Below are positions 24,230-35,098 of a stretch of 64,000 nucleotides of DNA, piece after piece (the stretch's first letter is position 1; every line of letters begins with the position of its first letter). Source of the DNA: Dryococelus australis (lineage: Eukaryota; Arthropoda; Insecta; Phasmatodea; Phasmatidae); the NCBI GenBank assembly GCA_029891345.1, contig CM056994.1, positions 57,257,251 through 57,321,250 on the forward strand. The letters are read 5' to 3'. The notes under the pieces were generated by a model that saw only the letters and a program-made list of their open reading frames with translations, made no database searches and had not been told where the DNA came from. Both the position numbers and the translations under genes were made by a program.

Positions 24230-25055
24230 TAGTGTATTGTATGCTAACGGCAGCAGTTTTTCTGCAATAGCAGGTGTTAGTGAGCTCCAAATTATGTGTG
24301 CTAATGTACTCTGATCCTAGTGTTGTATTGTTGTATATAATAGGTGCTTGTAGTGATCTTGTGTATCTAGTTTTCGGAATGTGGTTAAAAGTTTATCTTC
24401 AATATGTTGCCACGAGAGTTCTTGCTCACCGGTGTTATAAAGATTTTCATAGGCCCTCTTTGTCGTGCCCTGTAAGTGGAACTTCAATCGCCGTTGCTTT
24501 TCAAGGTCTCACCAACTATGAAGCTCACTTGCGGCATTTGAATGTTCCTAGGAACTCTTCGATGTTTTCATGTGTTTCTCCTGTAAATGTGGGAATGTGA
24601 TGTGTCTCTGGTATTACTATGTGTACTTGATTGGTTATTAATGGTGTTTGGTTTGTGTCAGTGGCAAGAATAGAGAATTTGTGTGTACTTGTGGTTTGAA
24701 GTGTCTGGTGTGGGCGTGGTGGTAACTGGCAGTTTGTAACTAGTTGGTAAAGTGTGGATAGGCGTTCTGGTTGGTGAGATGAATAATCGAGTGAAGTGTT
24801 TTGTTGTGTAGGGGCTATGCATTGAAGTAGTTTGCTCTGTTCTGTGTTAGGGCTATTTAACTGTGATCTCAAGTGCTCATGTAGATCCAGTGTTTGTTTC
24901 GATATGCCTGATGTATGTGTGAGTGGTTTAACTAAGTCTCTAATTGTTTGTGTGATGTGCTCATGGCGACATGCTAGTATAGGTGGTGTAATGTAATTGG
25001 TGCCGCACACTTGTGTTAACTTATATTTAATTAATTTTAGAAGGAAAATAAACAT
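24230..25055 (-). pseudogene. Gypsy1 gag (capsid) region
   Basis: The 176-codon frame at 25055-24525 ends with IPTFTGETHENIEEFLGTF, the classic start of the retrotransposon Gag domain (P-x-F-x-G ... I-x-x-F-L). A shifted frame continues through about 24230 with Leu/Trp-spaced helices expected of the capsid. The proposed start at 25055 leaves a ~545 bp leader after the 5' LTR. A stretch at 25069-25314 is open but not recognisable. Confidence 0.75.
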
Positions 25056-25580
25056 TGTGAAGACACTCCTACTTCACAGCAATACAATTGGAGTGACTCC
25101 TGCTATCAAAGGGAACCGACATGCAACTATAAGCAATTACAGATGCATTAATTTCACACAGAAAAGCATAAGCAATAAAAGGGGATGGCAGGAAGGCAAA
25201 ATGTTGCTGCTCTGTGGCAAGGTCTGCTGCGCAATTACACCAACTCGCGCATGTGGATTGTACTGACCTACTGCAATTGCAGTATGCAGCATGCTGGCCT
25301 TGGCCATGGGCCATGGGGGAGCTAACAGCTGGTCATGCACACATGCACCTAAGCTGCATTATACACAATTCTAAGCAACTGGATCTTTTAAAAACTGATA
25401 CAGAGGGATAGACATACTAATCAATGGTAATCTGAATACTGCAAAAGGGGGAAGCACTACACCTGTGAGTGTCGCGGTTAGTGTGGGGCACTGCCATGTG
25501 TTTTTCGGTGTGAATGTCCATTTTAGCTAATGAATTTATGCATGTGGTGGAGTTTATTTCTTGGCAACGAGAGGGAAGGA

Positions 25581-25598
25581 CAGACTGCACCTCCGCCA
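25581..25598 (-). promoter_or_regulatory. Primer-binding site of Gypsy1
   Basis: One base inside the 5' LTR end (25600), the minus strand reads TGGCGGAGGTGCAGTC. The TGG complements a tRNA CCA end and the position is right for minus-strand priming. I cannot assign the tRNA with confidence. Confidence 0.6.
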
Positions 25599-25599
25599 G

Positions 25600-26336
25600 T
25601 GTAACAACCTGCTTACCTAACACCTATGCCTTCATCCAATACTCCAACTATTCACTACTCTCCTCCCTCGTTCCTACTCCACTCCAGTTAGGTAGGGTCT
25701 TATGTGGGGTAATTAATACTAACTGCTATTCAATGAAAGAGGTGAAGTCAACTATGCACATTTATTACAATAATCTAGATATTTATAAAACAATATGTTA
25801 ACACAATACAACAATAAGATTCTCCACACAACAGAGACTTTACTTTACTCTGAACTGACAATATATTTATGTGACAATAAAGGCATAGAGTTATACAAGA
25901 AATGGTGAATTGATTATACTGACATATGGGAATAGTGATGTACACAGAAAGATAAGTCAATTATAGGAATATGTGAATATGATTATACAAGTACCCTAGC
26001 CTTGCTACGTGGTAATTAATACTTTTAGATGGGGCATCGATATCGGGAATGCCGCCCTACCGCCTGGCCGGAATTATGCTCACCAATGAAAATGTTGAAA
26101 GGTTGCAGATGGGCTGGAGCTCCCCGGACCCTTGCGTCTTCCGTGTCGCTTCGACACTGACATTCACATTTCACACTCTGCCGATAGCCTGGGTGAAGGG
26201 GGTACTCATTTGGATATTTTGTAGCCTGGCTTCAAGAGGCCAGCCAGGCTTGTTGATAAACAGGGGGCCCGCCTAAGGGATTTATATCCCATCCAAGTTT
26301 AGCTCGTCATGTGAGGGCCCGCTGTAGCCCGCTACA
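25600..26336 (-). repeat. 5' LTR of Gypsy1
   Basis: A 737 bp LTR with TGTAAC ... GCTACA ends on the plus strand. It contains a ~16 bp segment absent from the other LTR (near 26265-26282), otherwise collinear with 15345-16082. Confidence 0.9.
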
Positions 26337-26383
26337 ATATGTATGAAAAAAAACCAACTTAGCAGAGTAGCGCAGTTTATTCT
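26337..26383. other. Junction between Gypsy1 and family-B LTR
   Basis: About 47 bp that belong to neither LTR. It is the candidate left breakpoint of the inversion discussed in the findings. Confidence 0.4.
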
Positions 26384-27621
26384 TGTGACAAAAGCGCAAA
26401 CCTTTTATTTTTTTCAATTCTAAACTTTCAACTCTGTTCAAAACATACAAGAATAGTGAGATCATGCCTTATTAACAATACATATTTAAAAATGCGACCC
26501 TGGCACCCAATGGTCGTCAAAGGAGGGCGCTCAAATAAAATTAATAAAATACACATTAAAAATATAAATTGACTGAAATGAATCCCAAACAAAGGATTAT
26601 AAATGTATCATGAGTTCTCACTCTATACTCATTTGAAAGCAACACCAAATATTAAATAAATCAGTATCATAATATCTTATTACCTCTCAATTTAAATCAA
26701 TCATGTTACAAAAGGGAACTCTTTACTCTCAAGCACCATGCTGAACATTTAATTCATTTCAAAGAAAAAGTTGATGTCTAGATAAAATTAAACAGCCAAA
26801 CTTTGCATAGACTAAAATGCTCTTCTGTCATATTGGGCGCCTGAGCCTATCCAAAGCCCATCTGATCTAAAAATGGGACGTTCACAAAACATTAAAAAAA
26901 TACACATTAAAACTTATTAAAGCAATTCAAGCACCGACGATCTCAAATGAATGCACTTGCAGGTGGGTTATTAAAAGTTCTCAAACTAAAGCAAGTCGAT
27001 GCGGTCCCAATTCAACACCATGAACTTTTCAGGCGACTTGGAGCAAAGAGTTTAAAGTTTACTTATCAAGAAAACGTTTCAAAGAAAAGGGTACTATGGG
27101 CACCACGCACTACAAGTTAATCCAAACTTATATTTTGAAAACACCATTAAAAACCAAACAGAATTAAAAATGCAAATAATATAACGCTCACATAAGACTA
27201 ACACGAATTGTCAGACAATTTTTACGACATGTCACGAACCCACCTCATCGTGCGACTCATCGTGCATTGCAGGATACATTTCGGCTTGCAAAATCGAGCA
27301 AGGTTATACCTGTAAATCAGAGTCCATCACGGACCTATGTGCAGGTAATACCAGAGGGGTATTATCGCTGAGCTGACCTGAGTAGAAGTGGACGAGCTTT
27401 GCTCGAAAGCAAAGCCCGTCCAGACTGAATTTACAACAACCAATCAGAGCACAGTAACTTGCGCATGCGCAGAAATGGAGGGGATTGCTAAGAGGTGGGA
27501 GAGTGAAGCGAAGTGGACAAGGTAACCAAGGCAATCGCAGGTGAAGCAGCAGTTCATGTCACTTACACCACATCAGCGCGCTCTATAAGCGCGGGCGGCG
27601 CAGACACAAGCTGCGCAATCG
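26384..27621 (-). repeat. LTR of gypsy family B, minus orientation (LTR-A)
   Basis: Its reverse complement matches 58627-59871 over its whole ~1.24 kb, about 96% by eye. Homology stops at the same terminal bases in both. On the plus strand it starts TGTGAC and ends GCGCAATCG, where the expected final CA is changed. It contains a hairpin, GACGAGCTTTGCTCG pairing with GCAAAGCCCGTC, near 27390-27422, and an AATAAA-type signal close to the 3' end. Confidence 0.85.
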
Positions 27622-27809
27622 AAGTAAAAAAAATTAGCAGATTTGTAAAATATTAAATTCTCTAATAATTCCTCAGTTTCCTTTGACCGATGCACGAATA
27701 AAGTGGTGAAGATCAAGCCAATGTTAATTTTACACAAGGCGAAAGAATACACAACGTGCATCCAAATAGATTTTAAGCAGGGCTTTCAAAAGTGCTCATT
27801 TTACTTTTA
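27622..27809 (+). mobile_element. MITE family M1, right half only
   Basis: Matches the M1 right half from the AGCAGATTTGTAAA block through AAGCAGGGCTTTCAAAAGTG. It starts exactly where LTR-A ends, so the LTR interrupts the MITE. The extreme right TIR has decayed (TTTACTTTTAATAAC in place of the canonical end). Confidence 0.8.
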
Positions 27810-29879
27810 ATAACATAAATAGAGATGAAACAGCCGCTTAAGTTGAGAACTATAACCGCAGACGCCATCAAAATGGCGTCATTTAACAGCGTCTTGTGGG
27901 ATCTCCTTGCGTCAATCAATGCTTGTTTGGTGACTTACCAGCCATCCCCAGCAGCCGAGCTAATAGGAAAGCTATCGTAGCACGCAGTAGTCAATCACAA
28001 GCCCCGTTCCACAGAACGGGTACGGCCACACCAGAAGAAGCATCACTTTTCTTCGCCTCTGTGTTCTTATCTTCTATTATCCAACAGCAGGTGCTTCTCA
28101 TTGTTGATTCCGTCTTAGGACATGGGCGGCGCACAGGTGTATTTGTTGCAATTTCTGTACGGCGAGCTGGTCAGCTCAAGTATTATTATTATATATACTT
28201 TTTTTTTCTTCTTCGAAAATGCAAGTCGCGTTAGTGATTGTATCGAATCAAGACGTGAAGTACTTTTCAAAGTAACGAATTGGGTTTTCCACCTCTCCAA
28301 CATTTTGGCTCCTTTCTCTTCCTTATAAGTTAATTTTGATTAAATGTGTGAAATCACAGGATCACCACACCGATCGACAAGTAACGTATTATTACAATTT
28401 CTCTCTCTATAAATTAGGTGGGCTGAACAAAGATCGTTAAGGAATGGTGGTCTTAATTAAGTAAACGAATTAATTATAATTTCCTAATTTTATTTACAAT
28501 AACTAGAGCTGAATTCTCTCAACTCAACATCTCACAATAATTTGATATCACTTTACAGTTCACAATTAATGACTCAAATTAATACAATTTATAACTACAC
28601 CGAAGAGATCAATGAAATGAAATAATTAAAAATCAGTCCCAATAGTCAGTGTATCAACCTATTCAATTATTTTATAAATTATGCGTCCATATTTGACCGT
28701 TCTAATATTACAATAAAATCGGTATTATGTACATGTCCATTCTGTCCCACCTCAGTTCAGTCCATGTTCCGTCAGTCCGCAATATTCTAGCGTCCTCCGA
28801 GCGCCCTCACGCACAGTAGGCTTCACTCGTCGGTTTCACACCCTCTCGTTCATTCACGCCACGAACACCTCATCAGCCATTGTCCCACAATCTCCTGTCG
28901 TCGTCCACACTAAACTTCGCTCGCGCGCACTCGGCTAGGTAGCATCCGTCAAAGACTCTTGGCCGCTGGATCACGCCAGTTTTATTTAGTGTCATAGGCC
29001 GTCACCCAGAATCTTCACCAACTCGCGCACTCCGCTGATAAGGCCTGTGGCTCCGACCAGTCTCGCCAGAATATTCTTGCATCGTTGATACATTTATCAG
29101 AATATCCAGCGAGAGAGGGGAGGTCTATGACGCCAGCAAGTCACGCCGCTGTGAGTATTCACGGGGCTTTCCAAATGCAGTACAACCAGCCGCGAGCGTG
29201 TCGTTCCAGGAAGAAGGGAGGTTCGAGGTGTATTACCGTCCCTACCCCCCTGACGACGGACAGCCTACCAGCGCCAGCTGCAGCACACTATTTTTTTTCG
29301 TATCCGCCACTAAGCCTGGTCAAATTCTGTGTAGCCTAAAAGGCATAGTGTGCCAAGGATTTCCACTCGTTGTTCGGATGACGTAAACAACAGCATGGAC
29401 GATAAGTAGAGTAAAAAAAAAAACGGAAAATTTCATTTTATGTCTTTAAAATGTTTCTTGGTTTTTGAAACCGTTTCATTTTCCTTCCACTGATCAATTT
29501 AAACATATTTTCTACACAATGAAAAAAGTGACGGTGACATCAATTTTCTGTTATACTGTAATAATAAACTGTATTTTTAAAACTAAAATTTAAATGCAGT
29601 AATTTTGATCCAAAATGCGTTAGAATGTTAGAATAAAGGTTTGTATATATAGACACACACACACACACACACACTATGGAAATGCATTGAAGAACACCTA
29701 GTAAACATCGTCCAATCCGAACGGGTTTTACAACGGAAACTTTTCTTGTGTATTGGACACTCTGATCTTGCAAGTGGAGGGGCACCACTCGCCTGCACCG
29801 GTCTGCAATCATTAGACTAAGTGTCTCATCGCAGGTCTTCTGACAGCACTACGAGTGCAGTTGACTATGCCATTCCGTT
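27810..29879. other. Mixed spacer, GC-rich at 28740-29340
   Basis: Open frames at 27896-28234 and 29085-29339 have no recognisable domain. The GC-rich part has many short C/T-rich words and could be a fragment of an unidentified repeat; a loosely similar composition recurs at 39.4-40.4 kb. A (CA)n tract lies at 29651-29674. Confidence 0.4.
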
Positions 29880-30140
29880 GCGTGTGTATCAGAGAGTGTG
29901 TCTGCAATGCCCAGAACACAACGACGAGCGCCAATTGAACAGTTCATGTTACTTTGAGCGTTAACGTACTGCAGGACTCCGACAGGTCGATTGGATGTCC
30001 CGCAGAATTGTCACTTACTTGGGGCGTCACATATCAGTGGTCCATTGGTGTGGAGTAGGTGAGATGACAGAGAATTCTCACATGCGCCCAGCCTCGTCAG
30101 TGCCACCTCGCTGCACTGATGAGCGCCTGGACAGAATGGG
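29880..30140 (+). pseudogene. Tc1-like transposase N-terminal fragment
   Basis: One frame carries GLRQVDWMSRRIVTYLGRHI near 29965-30040, the second helix-turn-helix of a Tc1-type DNA-binding domain. A short frame just upstream opens with MPRTQRRAPIEQ. Stops and frame changes break it. It probably belongs with the fragments at 30985 and 31795, separated by later insertions. Confidence 0.6.
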
Positions 30141-30532
30141 CCATCCTGACTATAACTAAACTGTCAACATTTTTCTGGTAAACTTCCTAAACTGTTATGG
30201 AAGTTTTTAACCTATACAATGTATGTAAATAATACCACACGTCAGGATGCAGATATAGGAATGTTTAGCATCGCTAGTACACAAAGTTGGCAACTTCCCT
30301 GCGCATTTGACTCTTTCCTGAGCAACTGCAGGAATGTTACCATGCATGTATGGGAAAATATTTTACCACTCGCGTTTTGTCACTCTACGTATACACTGGT
30401 ATATTAAGTATACAAATAATTTCTTAGAGTGTAAACAGCAACAGCACGTGCGATCAGAGCCAATATGCTCTGCTCGTCACTGTGAACGTCTCTGATGGTG
30501 TCGGGAGCGAAAGTGTCGGAGACAAAGTGATA
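30141..30532. other. Spacer within the broken Tc1-like element
   Basis: No recognisable coding. It replaces the middle of the transposase. Confidence 0.35.
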
Positions 30533-30770
30533 TAGGTTGTTCACAGTAAAGTGAGCACTTTTTAAGGCCCTTCAAAAATCTTTATTTCACCCAATTTCTA
30601 TCTTCCTGCTGTTTTTTAATATTAACATTGTAATGTGGCCAATAAACATAGGATATACGTTTCACCACTCTCAAAAGTAAACGCCTGAGGCTGCAGTAAG
30701 ATATATTTATTAGTGGTTAATGCCTGTTGAGAGGGCCTTAAAAACTGCTCACTTTACCGTGAATAGCCTA
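30533..30770 (+). mobile_element. MITE family M1, internally deleted copy (238 bp)
   Basis: Starts TAGGTTGTTCACAGTAAAG, ends CTTTACCGTGAATAGCCTA, and is flanked by TA at 30531-30532 and 30771-30772. Both termini are kept but ~185 bp of the middle is missing, a normal deletion derivative. Orientation is arbitrary because the middle is reduced. Confidence 0.8.
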
Positions 30771-30984
30771 TAACCGTGTTCGCGTTCGTAGACGTGCTGA
30801 AGATCAGAGCAGTCCATCGTATATTCGTGCTCGCCATACCGGATCCACGCCTGGAATTATGGTATAGGAGAGGGCGCGGGGTGAATAAACTAGAAATCCC
30901 GATCGCTTCTCGTATTTATTCAGGGGAGCATGACAAGTGCGTCGTACAGCCGAAACGTTGTCAGTCCTGTCCTACAACTATATA

Positions 30985-31050
30985 TTGACGCACTGCAGGA
31001 ATCTGTCTTCCAGTACGATAATGCGCGTCCCTACTATGAGAGAATATGGA
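30985..31050 (+). pseudogene. Tc1-like transposase fragment (second catalytic Asp)
   Basis: The frame reads LQESVFQYDNARPYYERIW, corresponding to the conserved F-Q-x-D-N-A-R-P-H block around the second Asp of DDE transposases. It is cut off at 31050 by the fold-back insertion. Confidence 0.75.
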
Positions 31051-31795
31051 CCAAATTTTTCTTTATATAGGGCAAAATATATATTTAGTTACCCCAACAA
31101 AATATATCGTTGAGCAAACCAAATTTTAAAAGCAACAAAATTAATTTCGTTCGTCTAACAAAATATTTGTTCTAATAAACAAAATCTCTCTGTTGGGCCT
31201 ACAGAAATAAGACTGTCAACTAAATATTTTGTTGACACAACTGTATATATTTGTTTGGCCACTCATATGACTGCCTTCGTTCGAAAATACAGCTCGAGAG
31301 TTTGTTTGTATTTTTTTGTGACAATTAGGATAGTAACCGTGTTTGTTAGTGCACCTATTGATGCTTAACAATCGAGTAAACACATTAATAAAACAATGCA
31401 ACAAAAAACTGGCAATTAAAGCTGTAAAACGTGAGATATTTGTTTGCACGCATTGCCTGTTATTTGCAATATATCTATTTCAAATCTTTCCGGCGTCGTC
31501 AACTGTCGCAATAGCTATGATTACTAAGGCGTAACGATCGGACGCAGGTGATCCAGATTCGAGACTCTGTCGAGCTTTGAAAATTTCTTTATATCGGCCC
31601 CAACCGTTTAATGTACGTGTAGCCAAACAAATCGTTAGTTGCACCCATCAAATTTTACAGTTTGGGGCAACCGAATGAGGACAGCAAAATAATTTTTGGT
31701 TTCAACAACAAAATATTTCATTGCCCCTATACAAACAAATAATTTGGTTGCACCAAACAAATCTTGTTTGTTTCAACAAAACGTTTTTCTCAGTG
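31051..31795. mobile_element. Fold-back element rich in ACAAAATATTT motifs
   Basis: About 745 bp inserted inside the Tc1-like transposase. Words such as AACAAAATATTTTGTT, CAAACAAATnnTTTG and GGGGCAA appear in both orientations toward both ends, giving multiple nested hairpins around a ~300 bp centre. It ends near CGTTTTTCTCAGTGC. The boundaries are defined only by where the transposase frame breaks and resumes. No coding. Confidence 0.55.
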
Positions 31796-32185
31796 CATGT
31801 CGCTGGATCAGTAGCATGCTCTACATGGTGTATACATGCCATCCTAGACCTCTAGAATTCCAGACCTCAGCCCCATCGAGCATGTGTGGATCATTATGTG
31901 ACCGCGTCTGACAACCAGCCCAGCCCTGGCAACGACTATCGCCCAGCTACGCCAGGAAGTACAACGAGCGTGGGATACCTAGAGAGACTTTCAGTATTTC
32001 TACGAGAGGTTACATGCGAGAATTGCTGCACGTGTGGCCGTTCGGGATGGTTTCACTCCTTATTACGGTGTCTGCTGTATGTGATAAAATTGTCTCTTCG
32101 TACTCGGATGAGTCACGCATGCTGCTGGCAGGCGAAAGGCATCCGTTGTATATGAAGGGAAGGTGGAGAGAAACCCCGGTCCACA
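31796..32185 (+). pseudogene. Tc1-like transposase C-terminal fragment
   Basis: One frame contains PDLSPIEHVWIIM at about 31861-31900, including the catalytic Glu of the third DDE block, followed by ALATTIAQLRQEV and further broken C-terminal sequence ending near 32085. It lies directly after the fold-back insertion and continues the fragment at 30985-31050. Confidence 0.75.
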
Positions 32186-32202
32186 AAAGTACAATATTGT
32201 AT

Positions 32203-33048
32203 AGTCTGTTCACGGTAAAGTGAGTATTTTTGAAAGCACTGCATAAGATCTACTTGTATGCACATAGTGTATTCTTACACCGCATGTAAAATTAACATTG
32301 CCATGGGCATCATCACTTTATCCATGCGTCGGTCAAGTGAAAATGTGAAGATTATTAGAACAGTAAAGATTTTACGAATCTGATAATGTTTACGATCCTA
32401 TGAATTAAAAAAAAAACAAAGTGGTTTTTAGTAATTAAAGTTATCACAGATGGTTACCTAACAAGTTTTACTCGACGTTAAGATTATGTAACTATATACC
32501 ATCTATCGTTACCAACTTTACAAGACGCAAGTCACTCAGTGCGTTAGTTAAAATATATGCAGGTATAGGCTGTTCACGATAAAGTGAGTACTTTTTAAAT
32601 CAACCTTAGATAAAAGTCACTGCTCCTACCAGCATGTATTTTAACATGTGCACTGAGTGGCATGAGCCCAGTTATGTTCGTGACGATGGAGGGGAAAGTA
32701 GTTCCATATCTTAACGTCAAATAAAAAGTGTTAGGTAACTATTTGTGATAACTTAATTATTTCTATCGCTTTCTATGTTTTCAATGGCCCGTAGTGTAAA
32801 TATTATTAGATTTCTAAAATATTTACTTTTCTAATGATTCTACAGTTTTACTTGATCGATGTTTGAAGAAAGTGACTAGGCCCATGGCAATGACAGTTTT
32901 ACATAAGACGGGATAACACACAACATGCATTCAAACAGACCTCAAGCAGGGCTTTCAAAAGTGCTCATTTTACTGTGAACAGCCTATAGGAGCAGCGACT
33001 TTTTTCTAAGGTTGATTACAAAAATGCTCACTTTATCGTGAACAGCCT
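32203..33048 (-). mobile_element. MITE family M1, copy interrupted by another M1
   Basis: The outer copy, in reverse orientation, starts GTCTGTTCACGGTAAAGTG and ends CACTTTATCGTGAACAGCCT. Subtracting the inner copy and its duplicated TA leaves ~423 bp, the family's normal length. Its own flanking TA pair is no longer clear. Confidence 0.85.
32566..32986 (+). mobile_element. MITE family M1, inner nested copy
   Basis: A 421 bp copy, TAGGCTGTTCACGATAAAG to TTTACTGTGAACAGCCTA, flanked by TA at 32564-32565 and 32987-32988. It sits inside the outer M1 and splits its GCAGG-GGAGCAG sequence. The intact outer sequence on both sides directly shows a TA target duplication. Confidence 0.92.
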
Positions 33049-35098
33049 TCACACAAATGCAAACTTTCATATTAAAACTAGATTATAAATTGTTTACGAA
33101 TTTTGCTTGTAGTGTTACTGAAAATATTTTGCAAACTCGTTGCAAAGTGATTTTGGTGTTCATAAACTCCGTCATCAGAACACGACGCAGTTACTGTACC
33201 ACACTATTCCTCTTCTGTGTTCGTACCTTCTCCGTGGCCAAAGTGGCGAGCGCGGCATTGAAAAGGGACAGGTAAACGTCCTCCCTGCAGTCTGCGATCT
33301 TCCGGAGAGAGTAGGCTCTCAGCTGTGGGCGTCGCGTCGGCGAGTAAGCGGGGTCTGAGAGCAGAACAAACCTAGTGATTATTTGGAATCACACGTTGTA
33401 ACGGCACTTCTGCTGCGCCCCGTAGACGACTGTCTCAAGGATTTTACTACGTTGCATTTGTGACCATGTCGGCGTCATTAAAACATGCGCGGAATTACGG
33501 AAGTGACATTTGTGATCTTTGCAGCAGGGACATATCCATAAATTATTTTTTTCCCCCTAGAGGAGAGTGAAAAAAATTTAAAGGACAATTCTTTTTTACA
33601 TTTGTAACTGTACACACACCTAGTGTGTTCTTTTATATGCACACGTGAATGTCAACTTTGCACCGATCAGAAACATTACTTTAAATGTTTATTTGCAGGA
33701 ATGTAGGAAAGCTATGTTCCTAATCTGTCAGACTCATCTCTATTGTGGTATTAGTTATAAAAACTACAAAAATCGGCCAAGAAAGATGTTCTAGTAATTA
33801 CTAATTAATCGAAACATTCACTGAAACCGAAAACGAAAATGTGTACAAAGGTATTGCAAAGAAAATTATTAAAATATATGAAAATTTTACATTTAAAGTT
33901 ATAAGTTTTCACCCCCCTCCCGCCCCTTCCTTTTTCACCGCAAACCTTTTACCTCGGCTGGCACTTACATTTATAGAATTCTATTATGGTTACTTGTATT
34001 ATATTGTTGTAGGAAATGCCTGTACCTATATCGTACCGTTTATCTATCATAAACATGTAATATTGGATACACAAAATAAGAAAGAAATATTTAATAAGAA
34101 AGTTATTTTTATCGAACCGTTGGTCCTTCATAAACAAATCTAGACATATGACATCTAAGTTGCTTGCAAGTACATTTTTATCTCTTAAGGTGGTTTTTCA
34201 TTTGTATTTCAAATTTGGTAAATAATCTAAGTGGCAGTATAAAAAATTGTGTTTCTATGAGAACTATGTTTTAATGCAAAAAAATAAGGTAACAAAAACT
34301 TGGTTTACCCAGTCCCCTTACTACCACTAAACTCGTGGAAATGGTCTAAGTAGATTTTTCTAAACATGCAATATACTAAGATCTCGGGAGTCGAATACCC
34401 TATTAGGTGCCCTAATTAAAAAAAAAAAAAAAATTTCTCGTTTGGGTATTGCAAATATTTTGAAAAGGCAAGTGGATAGCAAGCAATTATATTAAAAAAT
34501 TATGTTGTAGAAGCCGACCTCAAGTCAGTTCGACGGCCAACTTGGTGAAGAGGGCTTAAACTTATGAACGGCTTGTCTCTAAAGCATGGTTCGTAGACGT
34601 CTTTCTCAAGCAGAAACTATGCAAAATGAAATGTAGTCTTGAGGCAAACAAAATAAAGCTATATTAGTTAAGAACTTTTTGTTAGCGTTTTTTGAAGGCA
34701 GCTTGAGAAGTTTATATGGCATGAAAACATGAATTTGTAACAGTCTACAAGAACATTTTACGGAAACGGTATTCAAAATGTAGTTTTTAATTCTGTCTTG
34801 GGGATAGTAGATACAAAATAATTCAGGAGAAATCGCGTTTAAATAGTGTAATTTAGCCATCGAAATAATCAGTAAATTGCCATTGATTCCCTGTCGCGCA
34901 CTTATAGCTGTTTTAACAGACTTGAAAAAATCGTTTATTTTATTTTTACAGTGCAATGTTCGTTAACGTTATGCCATCTTACATAATAATCTGATGAAAT
35001 TCTCAAATTTTTAAACATATTTCTGTAATTGTATTTCCCAAGACCTCATTGTTAAGATCCGCCCAAAACCCTCACCCCTCTCTCCCACTGTAATTGTA
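33049..35098. other. AT-rich spacer
   Basis: No gene recognised. A GC-richer patch lies at 33230-33470. Frames at 33841-34143 (+) and 34606-34956 (-) have low-complexity AT-driven composition and match nothing known. Confidence 0.45.

Larger units (their letters stand above)
15345..26336 (-). mobile_element. Ty3/gypsy LTR retrotransposon (Gypsy1), decayed
   Basis: An 11.0 kb element read on the minus strand: LTR at 25600-26336, leader, gag, protease, RT, RNase H, integrase, a 3.3 kb non-coding part, and LTR at 15345-16082. The protease-RT-RNase H-integrase order is that of Ty3/gypsy. Candidate 4 bp target duplication: ATGT (15341-15344) versus ATAT (26337-26340), one mismatch. The LTRs differ by roughly 15% by eye, and every domain carries stops or frameshifts, so the insertion is old and inactive. 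Confidence 0.9.

Noticed and set aside
15336..26384. Gypsy1 nested inside the family-B element, with the 15336 ATG as family-B gag
   Set aside because: It would require Gypsy1 to be younger, but its LTRs look about four times more diverged than the family-B pair.
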